Assembly (NCBI GenBank): GCA_007121555.1
Contig: SKKH01000012.1
Location: 1-64,000 of the forward strand
Reading direction: 5' to 3'
Length of the DNA stretch: 64,000 nt
Source: Gemmatimonadota bacterium
GTDB taxonomy: Bacteria > Gemmatimonadota > Gemmatimonadetes > Longimicrobiales > Gaopeijiaceae
Position 1 is the stretch's first letter, and each line of letters opens with the position of its first letter. The position numbers and the translations under genes are program-made. This document shows positions 52,655 to 62,280 of the stretch, piece after piece. The notes beneath the pieces are model-generated. The model made no database searches. It saw only the letters and a list, made by a program, of their open reading frames with translations, and was not told where the DNA came from.

Positions 52655-54226
52655 ATGCAGGAAGATCTGGCCCCCGTCGTCCAGGCGGATGTCTGGGCGG
52701 TGGCCGCATTCGTCGGCTATCTCCTGATCCTGGTGGGGATCGGGGCCTATTCGGCCCGGTTCTCCTCGCGGGGCATCGGGAATTTCTTCGTGGGCGGACG
52801 GGTCATGAACCGGTGGGTCGTGGCCCTCTCGGCCGTGGTCTCCGGGCGGAGCGCGTGGCTTCTCCTGGGGGTCACGGGGATGGCCTGGCAGATGGGGGCT
52901 TCGGCGCTCTGGGCCGTGGTGGGCTACACGGCGGTGGAGTTCTTCCTCTTCTTCCACTTCGCTCCCCGCCTCCGGCGCTTCTCCGAGGATCGGGACTGCG
53001 TCACCGTCACCGACTTCTTCGCTGAGCGGTTCCAGGATCGCCGGGGCGTCCTCCGGATCTCGCTGGCTGCGGTGCTCCTCGTCTTCATGACCGCCTACGT
53101 CTCGGCGCAGTTCGTTGGCGGAGGAAAGGCCATCGGGGCCAGCTTCGGGTTGGATCCTCAATTCGGGGTGCTACTCACGGCCGTCATCGTCCTGCTGTAC
53201 ACGACGGTGGGTGGCTTCCTGGCCGTGAGCCTCACCGACACCCTCCAGGCCGCCTTCATGATCGTGGCACTCCTGGGGATCCCCCTGCTGGCCGTGACCG
53301 GCTACGGGGGATGGGGACCGGTCTTCACCGAGCTGGCGGTCTACCAGCCCGCACTCGTGGACGCGCTCTCTCTGGGAGGAGGGGCCTTGCTGGGGCTGGT
53401 GGGCATCGGACTGGGATCGCCGGGCAATCCCCACATCCTGGTTCGCTACATGTCCATCCGAGACGCCAAGGACCTCAGGTTCGCCGCCTGGACCGGGACG
53501 TCCGCGAACGTGCTGATGGGGGGTGGGGCGGTCCTCACCGGACTCGTGGGACGGGTCTACTTCCCCGAACTGGAGATGCTTCCGGCGCAGGACACGGAGA
53601 ACCTCTATCCCCTCCTGGCCCAGAGCCTTCTACCCTCGTTCCTCTTCGGGATGGTGGTGGCCTCCATCTTCGCGGCCATCATGTCCACCGCCGACTCCCA
53701 GCTGCTCGTGGGGGCCTCTGCGGTGGTCCGCGACATCTACGAGAAGGTGATCCGGAAGGGAGAGGCGATCCCGGACCGACGCCTCGTGATTCTTTCCCGG
53801 AGCGTGGTGGTCCTCCTGGTGATGGCGGCCCTGCTCCTGGGGTGGGTGGCAGAGGACCTCGTGTTCTGGCTGGTGCTCTTTGCCTGGGCCGGGCTGGGGG
53901 CAGCCCTGGGACCCACCATGCTCCTGGCGCTCTACTGGCGGGGGACGACCCGGGCCGGGGTCCTGGCCGGGGTGGCCACCGGCGCGCTCACCACCATCAT
54001 CTGGTACCTGACTCCGGCGCTGAGCGCACTCATGTACGAGTTGATCCCCGCCTTCGTCCTGGCGTCCGTCGTCACGGTGGTGGTGAGCCGGGTGACCCGG
54101 CCTCCGCCCGGAGTGGCTCGAGACTTTCAGATCATGGAAGGGGTTCTCCCAACGCCACCACCGCCGCCTCGGGCACGAGGTGGAGATCATCTTCCACAAG
54201 GTGGGCGGCCTCCGCGAGCACGATGA
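52655..54226 (+). CDS. Sodium:solute symporter (SSS/PutP-like)
   Basis: 523 aa with about 13 membrane helices. The PutP-like features are RGIGNFFVGGRVMNRW, FVGGGKAIGASF, GGFLAVSLTDTLQA, and the STADSQLLVGASAVVRDIYE segment around the Na2 site. It imports a sodium-coupled solute, possibly proline given pruA elsewhere in the window, but substrate is not provable. The last 35 residues are Pro/Arg-rich and irregular. Confidence 0.88.
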   Translation: MQEDLAPVVQADVWAVAAFVGYLLILVGIGAYSARFSSRGIGNFFVGGRVMNRWVVALSAVVSGRSAWLLLGVTGMAWQMGASALWAVVGYTAVEFFLFFHFAPRLRRFSEDRDCVTVTDFFAERFQDRRGVLRISLAAVLLVFMTAYVSAQFVGGGKAIGASFGLDPQFGVLLTAVIVLLYTTVGGFLAVSLTDTLQAAFMIVALLGIPLLAVTGYGGWGPVFTELAVYQPALVDALSLGGGALLGLVGIGLGSPGNPHILVRYMSIRDAKDLRFAAWTGTSANVLMGGGAVLTGLVGRVYFPELEMLPAQDTENLYPLLAQSLLPSFLFGMVVASIFAAIMSTADSQLLVGASAVVRDIYEKVIRKGEAIPDRRLVILSRSVVVLLVMAALLLGWVAEDLVFWLVLFAWAGLGAALGPTMLLALYWRGTTRAGVLAGVATGALTTIIWYLTPALSALMYELIPAFVLASVVTVVVSRVTRPPPGVARDFQIMEGVLPTPPPPPRARGGDHLPQGGRPPRAR

Positions 54227-54419
54227 TCATGACGCCGGCCGCCAGTTCGTCGCTCCCACCGGCCATGGGATCCACGTCCAGGGGAGAATGGACGACGACC
54301 TGACCTCGACGGAGGGCCGGGTCGGCACAACTGCCGACCAGCCGGACCGTCACCCAGCCGGGTCGAGGGGTCCAGGACATGTTCTTCGAGGTTCGGATTC
54401 GTGTCTCTCTGGCGCTCAT
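54132..54419 (-). CDS. Weakly supported small hypothetical ORF
   Basis: 95 aa on the minus strand, overlapping the symporter tail. It reads MSARETRIRTSKNMSWTPR and later VMIIVLAEAAHLVEDDLHLV, with a balanced composition, but no family or ribosome-binding site. It may be real or a shadow. The rest of the 324-bp stretch 54227-54550 shows nothing else. Confidence 0.25.
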   Translation of the reverse strand: MSARETRIRTSKNMSWTPRPGWVTVRLVGSCADPALRRGQVVVHSPLDVDPMAGGSDELAAGVMIIVLAEAAHLVEDDLHLVPEAAVVALGEPLP

Positions 54420-54550
54420 ATGGGCGCTCGCGGTTAGGGGTCGCAGTCTCCGGATGCCATTCGGAGAGGCAGGGCGGGTCGTACGCCGCCGGCGGCCAGC
54501 CGTTCCCGGTCATGGGGCGGGGCCGGGCCCGCGGGTCCATCGATCCCGGT

Positions 54551-55000
54551 TCACTTCTTCTCCAGCTTGAGCTTGCCCTCCACCAACAGGTCCACCGTGG
54601 CGCTCTGTGCCCCGGTCGGATCCGGGGGAAGGGAGATGGGGATCGCCCGGACTCCCCGGTCCTCGGGGAGGTGGAGGATCAGATTCCGCCAATCCGGCAA
54701 GTCTTCCAGGGTGTGAGACCGCCCTTCCTCATCGACGACCACGGTACGACCCGGGTGAAGCGTGGATGCCAGGCCGACCCCGAACCGCAGCCAGGCCTGC
54801 AGAGGTTCGGCCTCTCCCTGCTGGATGGGCTCGATCACTTCGCTCTTCCAGCGCGACACCATCTCCTGGTAGGTGGCTTCATCGCGACTCTTGAGCTGTC
54901 GGAGCAGGCCCCGATACGACTCGCGGGGGTCCAGGGCTCCGGTGGCCTCCAGCGCCTCGTTGAACCGCCGGTCCGCCTCGTCCTGGGGACTCCTCTTCAT
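54551..55000 (-). CDS. Hypothetical protein
   Basis: 149 aa from the ATG ending at 55000, GGAGGAG about ten bases upstream. A charged helical N-half (EADRRFNEALEATGALDPRE) is followed by a strand-rich part with HPGRTVVVDEEGRSHTLEDL. No family recognised; cytoplasmic by composition. Divergent from the phosphoribosyltransferase gene. Confidence 0.6.
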   Translation of the reverse strand: MKRSPQDEADRRFNEALEATGALDPRESYRGLLRQLKSRDEATYQEMVSRWKSEVIEPIQQGEAEPLQAWLRFGVGLASTLHPGRTVVVDEEGRSHTLEDLPDWRNLILHLPEDRGVRAIPISLPPDPTGAQSATVDLLVEGKLKLEKK

Positions 55001-55207
55001 GTTCGATGCTCCTCCATCGTTGGAACGCGCCGCTTCGTTGGAAAGATCGGCGCAACAGTCTCGTGGCCCGTCCCGCGGTTCCATGCCAGGGTCCAGGCGT
55101 TGCCTCCATCCGGCGATTCCGCCTACGTTTCGGTTCGCCTGATGCCCTTCGGCTCCCGGGGGCCGCCTTCTTCGGGTCCTTCCAACCTCCAGCGTCGCGG
55201 ACGCCCT

Positions 55208-55798
55208 ATGCCCTCCTCCTCAGACACCCCCTCGGGCCCCCGGCCCACAGATCTTCCGGCCCACCAGGGAGGCCCCCCCTCCGAGGGCCTGGTCCGATCG
55301 GATCAGTTCCTGGAGATGGGATGGGAGATGTTCGGAGAGCTATGTCGAGCCCTGGCGATGCGGGTGGCCCGGGAGTACAAACCCGAGATGGTCGTGGGGA
55401 TCGCTCGGGCAGGAGTGATCCCCGGCGCGATCCTGGCATCGCTCCTGAGCATCGACTTCTACTCCATGAAGATCTCCAGGAGGCAGGGAGGTGAAAAGGT
55501 CAGGGATCGCCCGGCCGTGCTTTCGGCCGCACCCTCCCAGGCCCGGGGCAAGCGGGTGGTGCTGGTGGACGAGATCAGCACCTCCGGGGACACCCTTCGT
55601 CTGGGGCTGGCGGCTCTCCGGGACGTACACCCCGCCGAGATCCGCACCGCCACCACCTTCGTCCGACCCATGGGATATCAGCCCGACTACCACGCCCTCG
55701 AAACGGACCAGACGATCATCTTTCCCTGGGACCGCAAAGTCTTCGACGGGGAGGAGTGGATCGTGAATCCCCGATATCAGGGCGCCATCGAGGGGTAG
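55208..55798 (+). CDS. Phosphoribosyltransferase family protein
   Basis: 196 aa from ATG 55208. The PRPP loop is KRVVLVDEISTSGDTLRLG, with the YKPEMVVGIARAGVIPGAIL and FYSMKISRRQGG segments of the xanthine/hypoxanthine phosphoribosyltransferase (Gpt-like) group. It likely salvages a purine base, or acts on another base. N-terminal 25 residues are Pro/Ser-rich and probably disordered. Specificity is not certain. Confidence 0.8.
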   Translation: MPSSSDTPSGPRPTDLPAHQGGPPSEGLVRSDQFLEMGWEMFGELCRALAMRVAREYKPEMVVGIARAGVIPGAILASLLSIDFYSMKISRRQGGEKVRDRPAVLSAAPSQARGKRVVLVDEISTSGDTLRLGLAALRDVHPAEIRTATTFVRPMGYQPDYHALETDQTIIFPWDRKVFDGEEWIVNPRYQGAIEG

Positions 55799-55920
55799 CG
55801 CGCCGGGGTCACTCCAGTTCTTCAACAGCCTTCCAAGGGGCTACGTCGGACGGAGCGCTGACGGACCGGAGACCCCCCGATGGACCGGACGGAACCGGCC
55901 ATGTCGTGCTGGAGCCGTCT

Positions 55921-57171
55921 CTACTCCGCCTGCATCGAATCCAGGAACTCCTGGTTGGTCTGGGTTCGCTTCATCCGGTCCATGAGGAACTCGATGGCCT
56001 CGGGGGGATGCATGTCGGAGAGGAAGTTCCGCAGCAGGTAGACCCGGTTGAGTTCGGTCTCGCTCAGGAGGAGTTCCTCCTTCCGGGTCCCGGAGCGGTT
56101 GATGTCGATGGCGGGGAAGATCCGCTTGTCGGCGATGTGTCGGTCCAGGATCAGCTCCATGTTCCCCGTTCCCTTGAATTCCTCGAAGATCACCTCGTCC
56201 ATCCGGCTTCCCGTTTCGACCAGGGCGCTGGCGATGATGGTGAGCGATCCACCGTCGTCGATATTCCGAGCCGCTCCGAAGAAGCGCTTGGGTTTGTGAA
56301 GCGCGTTGGCGTCCACTCCCCCCGAGAGGATCTTTCCGGAGTGGGGCACCGTGACGTTGTAGGCCCGGGCCAGCCGGGTGATGGAGTCCAGGAGGATCAC
56401 CACGTCCTTCCCGTGCTCGACCAGCCGCTTCGCCTTGTCCAGGACCATCTCGGCCACCTGGGTGTGGCGCTCCGCCGGCTCGTCGAAGGTGGAGGAAATG
56501 ACCTCTCCGTCCACGTGCTCCTCCATGTCCGTCACCTCTTCCGGTCGCTCGTCGATGAGCAGGACGATGAGGTAGATCTCGGGATGATTCGCCGTGATGG
56601 AGTTGGCGATCTGTTGCAGAAGAGTGGTCTTCCCTGCCTTCGGGGGCGAGACGATCAGTCCTCTCTGTCCCATCCCGATGGGGGCGATGAGATCCATGAC
56701 GCGCATGGAGATCCCCCCATCCTCGTGCTCGAGCTGGATTCGCGTCTCTGGATACCGGGGCTTGAGGTTGTCGAAGGCGATGCGGAGCTTCGACTTGTCC
56801 GGTTCGTCCAGATTGACCTGTTCGACCTTCAGGAGCGCGAGATACCGCTCTCCGTCCTTGGGGGGGCGGACCTGACCGAGGATCGTATCCCCGGTCCGGA
56901 GGTCGAACCGCTTGATCTGGGAGGGGGAGACGTAGATGTCGTCGGGACCGTAGAGGTAATTCCAGTCCGGCGAGCGGAGGAACCCGTACCCTTCGGGCAG
57001 GACCTCCAGTACCCCTTCGCCGCGCAGCACCACATCGGTATCCAGCAGATTCTGCTCGATCCTGAAGATCAGGTCCTGCTTGCGGAGCCCGGAATAGTTC
57101 TGGATGTTCAGTTCGTCTGCGAGTTCGTGCAACTCGGAGACGTTCTTTTTCTTGAGTTCGGCGATGTCCAC
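55921..57171 (-). CDS. rho: Transcription termination factor Rho
   Basis: 416 aa, full length. N-terminal Rho_N helix bundle ([20 protein letters not shown]), RNA-binding cold-shock-like domain ([20 protein letters not shown]), ATPase with Walker [10 protein letters not shown] (175-183), Walker [14 protein letters not shown] and the Q/R-loop region [20 protein letters not shown]. It is a hexameric helicase that ends transcription on unstructured RNA. Divergent from the site-2 protease. Confidence 0.98.
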   Translation of the reverse strand: MDIAELKKKNVSELHELADELNIQNYSGLRKQDLIFRIEQNLLDTDVVLRGEGVLEVLPEGYGFLRSPDWNYLYGPDDIYVSPSQIKRFDLRTGDTILGQVRPPKDGERYLALLKVEQVNLDEPDKSKLRIAFDNLKPRYPETRIQLEHEDGGISMRVMDLIAPIGMGQRGLIVSPPKAGKTTLLQQIANSITANHPEIYLIVLLIDERPEEVTDMEEHVDGEVISSTFDEPAERHTQVAEMVLDKAKRLVEHGKDVVILLDSITRLARAYNVTVPHSGKILSGGVDANALHKPKRFFGAARNIDDGGSLTIIASALVETGSRMDEVIFEEFKGTGNMELILDRHIADKRIFPAIDINRSGTRKEELLLSETELNRVYLLRNFLSDMHPPEAIEFLMDRMKRTQTNQEFLDSMQAE

Positions 57172-57359
57172 GGAGTGTCTCCAGATGGTCTGGGACCGAG
57201 GAATGGGGGTATGGTGGGAGTGAAGCGATCCGGGGTCGACCCGGCCGGGTCTATTGGAGCGCAGCCCGTGGGCTGGGTAGGTCGAGGAAAGTCGGGTTCC
57301 GAAGGGGTCGGTAATCTACACCGAGCGGCCCCCGATAATGAGGAATTTCGGCCATAGTA

Positions 57360-58388
57360 ATGGGCGGGGGTGACCGGGTCAAGACCCCGCGACGCGTCGT
57401 GTCGGATCCGCCGCGGGAGAGTCCGGAGGAACACCTCGGTCCGTCGGAGGATTCCCCCCGCGAGCCCTGGTGGGAGCCCTGGGTGAGCACGCTGCTCGTC
57501 CTGCTCACCATCGGCACGACGCTGACGTCCGGTGCGCTCCTTCAGGGGGTCGATCCCCTGGGGCTGGAGTTCAGGACCCTCTCGGGGATTCCGCTCTGGT
57601 GGCCCACGCGGCTTTCATTTCCGGAGCTCCTTTCCGGCGCCACCTTCTCCCTTCCGTTCGTCACAATTCTCCTGGTTCACGAGTGGAGTCACCGGATCGC
57701 GGCCCGTCGGTATGGGGTCCGGACGAGCCTCCCGTTTCTGATTCCCTTTCCCGCGCACATTTCGGTCGTAGGCACCCTGGGGGGATTCATCCGTCTCCGG
57801 AGTGCGATCCCCAGCCGCAGGGCGCTCCTGGACGTGGGGCTCTCGGGGCCCCTCTCGTCGCTGCTCCTCTCGATCCCGATCCTGGCCGTGGGACTCGTGC
57901 TCTCGGTTCCGTCGGACCTGCCGGCACGGGAGGGGCTCCCCTTCGTGATCCTCTTCCAGGACATTCCCATCCGTCTGGGTGAGCCCATGCTGACCCGGGG
58001 GCTCCTGGCCCTGCTCCCCGTCGAAATGGCGGGAGCGGCCCTCCACCTTCACCCCCTTGCCTTCGCCGGATGGCTCGGGCTGATCCTCACCTTCCTGAAC
58101 CTCCTCCCCCTGGGTCAGCTCGACGGGGGCCACATCCTGTACGCGCTCCATCCGGGGCGTCAGCGGTGGTGGTCCCGGGCCACAGTGGGGATCTTTCTCG
58201 TTCTGGGGTTCCAGTGGGCCGGGTGGTGGGCCTGGGCGGTGGTGATGCTCCTCCTGGGACGGGGCCGTGCGCTCCCACCCGACGCGGTGGGTGCCGAGCC
58301 GACGCCGGACCGCCTGCGTCGGGTCTTGGCGTGGCTCGTCATGGCGAGCCTTCTCCTTCTCCTTCCCCCGATCCCGATCTCCTTCTGA
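57360..58388 (+). CDS. Site-2 protease family (M50) membrane metalloprotease
   Basis: 342 aa. A hydrophilic N-terminus of about 40 residues, then membrane helices. The zinc motif HEWSH (H107, E108, H111) and the second-ligand motif LGQLDGGHILYAL are present, as in intramembrane S2P/RseP-like proteases. It lacks a PDZ domain. It probably cleaves a membrane-bound substrate; target unknown. The start ATG has GAGGAA about 15 bases upstream. Confidence 0.88.
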   Translation: MGGGDRVKTPRRVVSDPPRESPEEHLGPSEDSPREPWWEPWVSTLLVLLTIGTTLTSGALLQGVDPLGLEFRTLSGIPLWWPTRLSFPELLSGATFSLPFVTILLVHEWSHRIAARRYGVRTSLPFLIPFPAHISVVGTLGGFIRLRSAIPSRRALLDVGLSGPLSSLLLSIPILAVGLVLSVPSDLPAREGLPFVILFQDIPIRLGEPMLTRGLLALLPVEMAGAALHLHPLAFAGWLGLILTFLNLLPLGQLDGGHILYALHPGRQRWWSRATVGIFLVLGFQWAGWWAWAVVMLLLGRGRALPPDAVGAEPTPDRLRRVLAWLVMASLLLLLPPIPISF

Positions 58389-58398
58389 GGTCGGGCCC

Positions 58399-58845
58399 GT
58401 GGCCGCGGGTGCCGTCTCGCTTGACACGGGGTTCCAAGGCGGGGACATTCGCCCGGGAGCGAAGGGACCACTCGAGGGAGCGGCGTACGTGGCCAGGCAC
58501 AATCGGGAAGGAACTGGAGTAGACCAGCGGGGCTTCGAGTATCGCATCAGCTATCAACCCGATTGGCTGAAACATGTGAAGGTCAGTCGGGCGCTTCCCA
58601 CGGGGCGGCAGTCCACGATGATCCTCTTCCGGAATCCCCACGAGTCGGCCGAGCGACGTCCAGGGCGGAAGATCCGAACCCGGATCACCTGCGCGGCCCA
58701 GCATGTGGATGTGGAGGTGGTGCTGAGGGACAGCCGCCATGGGGTGAGCAGGGTCGCCGTGGCCTGCTCGGTGGCCTGTCCGGACGGATCGGGAGAGGAG
58801 GAGCTGGTGTTCACCCTCGAGAATGGGCTGCCCACCCCGGGTTGA
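58399..58845 (+). CDS. Hypothetical protein
   Basis: 148 aa from GTG 58399, 11 bp after the S2P stop, with GAGG upstream. Sequence includes RGFEYRISYQPDWLKHVKV, HESAERRPGRKIRTRITC and ARVAVACSVACPDGSGEE-like cysteine pattern. No family recognised. Probably in one transcript with the protease. Confidence 0.55.
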   Translation: MAAGAVSLDTGFQGGDIRPGAKGPLEGAAYVARHNREGTGVDQRGFEYRISYQPDWLKHVKVSRALPTGRQSTMILFRNPHESAERRPGRKIRTRITCAAQHVDVEVVLRDSRHGVSRVAVACSVACPDGSGEEELVFTLENGLPTPG

Positions 58846-59131
58846 ATCGAGGGGCGGCCACTCGTTCCCGGCGGTCTCGGAATCGCGTTGTGTTCCTGGT
58901 CATCGAGCTGGATTCGAGGCCCTCGCCGACCTCGTCCTCGCGCCGCTGGGTGGCGCCGAGGCGAGAGCCTCGCTTACCTTTGCGAACTCTCTTCTTGCGT
59001 TCAGGGATCACCCCCGTTCCAGGACATCCCTTCTTGCCTCCTGATCGGTGGTGGTCCTCGCTCCTCCCGCCGCATCGGCTTCGGGCCACTGAGGTGTGTG
59101 CCCGGGGCGAGCCCTCGCCATCATACCGCAT

Positions 59132-59914
59132 ATGACCCGCATCCTTTCGCAACCCTTCATCTCCATGGGTCGGGGCGCCACCCTCCTGGCCGCCGGGATC
59201 GGCCGCTGGGGGATGCTGACCGCCGAGACGGTACGGGCTCTCCGGCACGTGGATGTCTGGCTCCGACTCCTGGTTCCGCAGATGGCGCGGGTGGGGGTGG
59301 ATTCGGTTCCCATCGCCCTCTTCATCGCTCTCTTCACGGGAATCGTGCTCTCCCTTCAGGCCTCCTACACCTTCACGGGGGCCATTCCCCTCTACTTCGT
59401 AGGGGTGTTGGTCGGAAAGACCATGATGCTGGAGCTGGGTCCGGTTCTGACCGGATTGGCCCTGTCGGGCCGGGTGGGCGCGAACATCGCAGCCGAACTG
59501 GGCACCATGCGCGTCACCGAACAGATCGACGCCCTCGAGACGCTGGCGTACCCCCCGGTGGCCTACCTCGTGGTGCCCCGGGTCCTGGCCTCCATCATCA
59601 TGTTTCCCATCGTCACGGCGCTGGCCATCGCGGTGGGGATCGCCGCTGGATGGATCACGGCGATTCAACTACTGGACATGAGCACGGCGGAATTCGTGAA
59701 CGGGCTGACGCTGTTCTTTCTGCCCTTCGATGTGACCTACGCCCTGATCAAGGCCACGAGCTTTGGATTCATGGTGGCCACGATCGGGTGCTTCTTCGGT
59801 TTCCACACCCGGGGAGGCGCCGAGGGGGTGGGACACTCCACCACCCGTGCCGTCGTAGTGAGCAGTATGGTGATCCTCGTCCTCGACGCCTTCTGGGCAG
59901 TGACACTTCTGTGA
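59132..59914 (+). CDS. MlaE-family lipid ABC transporter permease
   Basis: 260 aa from ATG 59132. The MlaE features are a long hydrophobic permease with VPIALFIALFTGIVLSLQAS, LGPVLTGLALSGRVGANIAAELGTM and EQIDALETLAYPPVAYLVVPR. It forms the inner-membrane part of a phospholipid transport complex with the ATPase and MCE protein encoded next. No ribosome-binding site is evident. Confidence 0.92.
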   Translation: MTRILSQPFISMGRGATLLAAGIGRWGMLTAETVRALRHVDVWLRLLVPQMARVGVDSVPIALFIALFTGIVLSLQASYTFTGAIPLYFVGVLVGKTMMLELGPVLTGLALSGRVGANIAAELGTMRVTEQIDALETLAYPPVAYLVVPRVLASIIMFPIVTALAIAVGIAAGWITAIQLLDMSTAEFVNGLTLFFLPFDVTYALIKATSFGFMVATIGCFFGFHTRGGAEGVGHSTTRAVVVSSMVILVLDAFWAVTLL

Positions 59915-59927
59915 GGGGCCAGAACCC

Positions 59928-60677
59928 ATGTCCATCGTGATTCGCGATCTTCACAAGGCCTTCGACGGAAAGGTCGTCCTGGATGGATTCGAGGTTGAGG
60001 CCAGGGATGGAGAGACTCTGGTCATCCTGGGAGGATCGGGGTCGGGCAAGTCGGTGACGCTCAAGCACGTGGTCGGGCTCCTGACGCCGGACAAGGGCCA
60101 GGTGGAGGTCGACGGTGAGGTGGTCTCGGATCTGCGCCGCGAGGAGCTCTTCGTACTTCGGAGGAAGGTGGGGTATGTGTTCCAGTTTGCCGCCCTCTTC
60201 GACTCCATGAGCCTCGCCGACAATGTGGCCATGGGGCTGAGGCGGCAGTCGGACATGGACCGGAAGGAGATCGAGGAGCGGGTGGAGGAATGCCTTCGGC
60301 TGGTGGATCTGGACGGGTTCGGTCCCCGGGCCCCCTCCGAGCTCTCGGGAGGACAGCGGAAGCGGGCGGGGATCGCCCGGGCCATTGCGACCCGGCCCCA
60401 GTATCTTCTCTATGACGAACCGACCACCGGACTCGACCCCGTGACCCGGGCCATGATCGATCAACTGATTCTGAGAATGAGCAGCGAGCTGGGAGTGACG
60501 GGGATCGTCATCACCCACGACATCGACAGCGCCTTCCGGGTGGCCGACCGTTTCGCCATGCTCCATGAGGGCCGCTGCCGGTTTCAGGGTACGCCCGAGG
60601 AGATCAGGGAGACCGACGACCCCGTGGTCCGGGGATTCATCGAAGGACGTCCAGAGCTGCTGGAGAATGCATCGTGA
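59928..60677 (+). CDS. MlaF-type ABC ATPase
   Basis: 249 aa. Walker A LGGSGSGKSVTLKHVVGLL, signature ELSGGQRKRAGIARAI, Walker B LLYDEPTTGLDPVT and H-loop VITHDIDSAF. Provides energy for the MlaE/MCE lipid transporter. It begins 13 bp after the permease gene and overlaps the MCE gene by 4 bp (GTGA). Confidence 0.93.
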   Translation: MSIVIRDLHKAFDGKVVLDGFEVEARDGETLVILGGSGSGKSVTLKHVVGLLTPDKGQVEVDGEVVSDLRREELFVLRRKVGYVFQFAALFDSMSLADNVAMGLRRQSDMDRKEIEERVEECLRLVDLDGFGPRAPSELSGGQRKRAGIARAIATRPQYLLYDEPTTGLDPVTRAMIDQLILRMSSELGVTGIVITHDIDSAFRVADRFAMLHEGRCRFQGTPEEIRETDDPVVRGFIEGRPELLENAS

Positions 60678-61663
60678 GTCGATCAAAGGAAGCCCTGGTG
60701 GGCGTCGTGATTCTGGCGAGCGTCATCGTCGTTACGTTCGGTACACTCTGGCTCCAGGGGGTCACGCTCGCGGCGACGGAGACCGAGATCACCGCGGTCT
60801 TCGCCAACGTGGGGGTCATTCGTCCGGGAAACCCGGTCAAGTACAGGGGAGTCCGGGTGGGCCGCGTCCGGGAGATCACGGTGGATCCGGGAGGGGAACT
60901 GGTCCGGGTCGTGGCCCGGATCCAGGAGGATACTCCCATGCCCGCGGATGCCGTGGCCATCCTGGCGCCCGAGTCGCTGTTCGGCGACTGGCAACTCGAG
61001 ATCACACCTCGGGACCGGTTCCCCGAGTACCGTTATGCGCAGCCCGATGACCCCGACCACCTTCCGGGATACGCCATCCCGGACATTTCCCAGCTTACAG
61101 CCACCGCCGACCGGATCTCCGCCGACATCGAGATCCTCACGGAGCGGGTGGGGATCGCGTTCTCCGAGGAGACGGCCCGGAACGTCGCCTCGCTCATCGA
61201 CAATGTGGAAGAGGTGACCCAGCGCCTGTCGGAGCTGGTCTCGCAGCAGGCCGGTGCCTTCACCGACGTGACCGGCGAGATCCAGGAGGCGACCCAGCGG
61301 ATCGGAGAGGCGGCGGCCAGTGCTCGGATGAGTTTCGATCAGGTAGGCGAGACGCTGTCCCGGGAGGAGCTGGCCCGGATCCTCGAGGATCTGGCCGTCG
61401 TGGCCGAGAACACTCGGGAATTCTCCGGGGACCTGGACGAGACCGGGTCGGAACTCCGGGGAATGGCTGCAAGGGCCGACTCCACCTTCGCCAGGGTAAA
61501 CGTTCTTCTGGCCCAGGTCGAGGCGGGGGACGGAACCCTGGGACGGCTTCTCCAGGATCCGGCCATCGCCATGGAGGTGGAAGGGACGTTGCAGGAACTT
61601 CAGCTCCTTCTGGAAGACATTCGGGAGAATCCTCGGCGCTACCTTCGCCTCTCCATCTTCTGA
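60674..61663 (+). CDS. MCE (MlaD-type) periplasmic lipid-binding protein
   Basis: 329 aa, GTG start coupled to the ATPase gene. One N-terminal anchor (ALVGVVILASVIVVTFGTLWL), then the MCE domain (ITAVFANVGVIRPGNPVKYR, GVRVGRVREITVDPG) and a long alpha-helical region (about 160-320) that probably forms the channel-like needle. It ferries phospholipids between membranes. MlaB and MlaC genes are not adjacent. Confidence 0.9.
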   Translation: MSRSKEALVGVVILASVIVVTFGTLWLQGVTLAATETEITAVFANVGVIRPGNPVKYRGVRVGRVREITVDPGGELVRVVARIQEDTPMPADAVAILAPESLFGDWQLEITPRDRFPEYRYAQPDDPDHLPGYAIPDISQLTATADRISADIEILTERVGIAFSEETARNVASLIDNVEEVTQRLSELVSQQAGAFTDVTGEIQEATQRIGEAAASARMSFDQVGETLSREELARILEDLAVVAENTREFSGDLDETGSELRGMAARADSTFARVNVLLAQVEAGDGTLGRLLQDPAIAMEVEGTLQELQLLLEDIRENPRRYLRLSIF

Positions 61664-61680
61664 GTACCGAAACCCCTCCC

Positions 61681-62280
61681 ATGGCACCCGATTCGCAGCC
61701 TCCTCCCCGTCCCGTCCGAGCCGGCGGCACGCCTGAAGACGCCCGAGGGCTTCGGGTGGAACGTAGCGCTGGAGGGGTGGTGGTGCGGGCCCTGGACGGC
61801 GAACTGCAGATTCTGCTCATCCGCGATCCCTATCGAAAGTGGGGCCTGCCGAAGGGGCACCTGGAAGGGGTCGAGGACGAGGCCGAGGCCGCGCTTCGGG
61901 AGGTGCACGAGGAGACCGGCCTCGAGCACCTCATCCTGGGACCGGATCTGGGCCAGATCGATTGGACCTTTCGCATGCGAGGACGGCGGATCCACAAGTT
62001 CTGCAGATTCTTCCTGATGTCCTCTCCCCATGGTGCCACCGCTCCCCAGGTGGCCGAGGGAATCACCGAATGCCGATGGCTCTCTCCCCCTGACGCCGTG
62101 ACACGGGTGGGATACGAGAACGCTCGTGGGATCCTCCGCAGGGCCCTGGAGCGGCTGGTTCTTCCCGAGGGCCCGGAGGAGCTTCCCTGGCGGGTCCCGG
62201 AGCGGGATCCCTCGGATTCACCGGATCCGCGCTACTCGGCACGGAGGACGGACCCCCGAGCGGGTGAGGCGAAGGGGTGA
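61681..62280 (+). CDS. Nudix hydrolase
   Basis: 199 aa. A complete Nudix box G-x5-E-x7-REUxEExGU is visible in GHLEGVEDEAEAALREVHEE followed by TGL. ERSAGGVVVRALDGELQILL and the WGLPKGH lead are typical of the Ap4A/MutT-like subgroup. It hydrolyses a nucleoside-diphosphate-linked compound; substrate unknown. Stop overlaps the next GTG by 4 bp. Confidence 0.93.
   Translation: MAPDSQPPPRPVRAGGTPEDARGLRVERSAGGVVVRALDGELQILLIRDPYRKWGLPKGHLEGVEDEAEAALREVHEETGLEHLILGPDLGQIDWTFRMRGRRIHKFCRFFLMSSPHGATAPQVAEGITECRWLSPPDAVTRVGYENARGILRRALERLVLPEGPEELPWRVPERDPSDSPDPRYSARRTDPRAGEAKG

Noticed and set aside
53311-54303. 330-codon plus-strand frame within the symporter gene
   Set aside because: Gly/Arg/Pro-rich frame-shadow of the symporter, which has clear SSS motifs.
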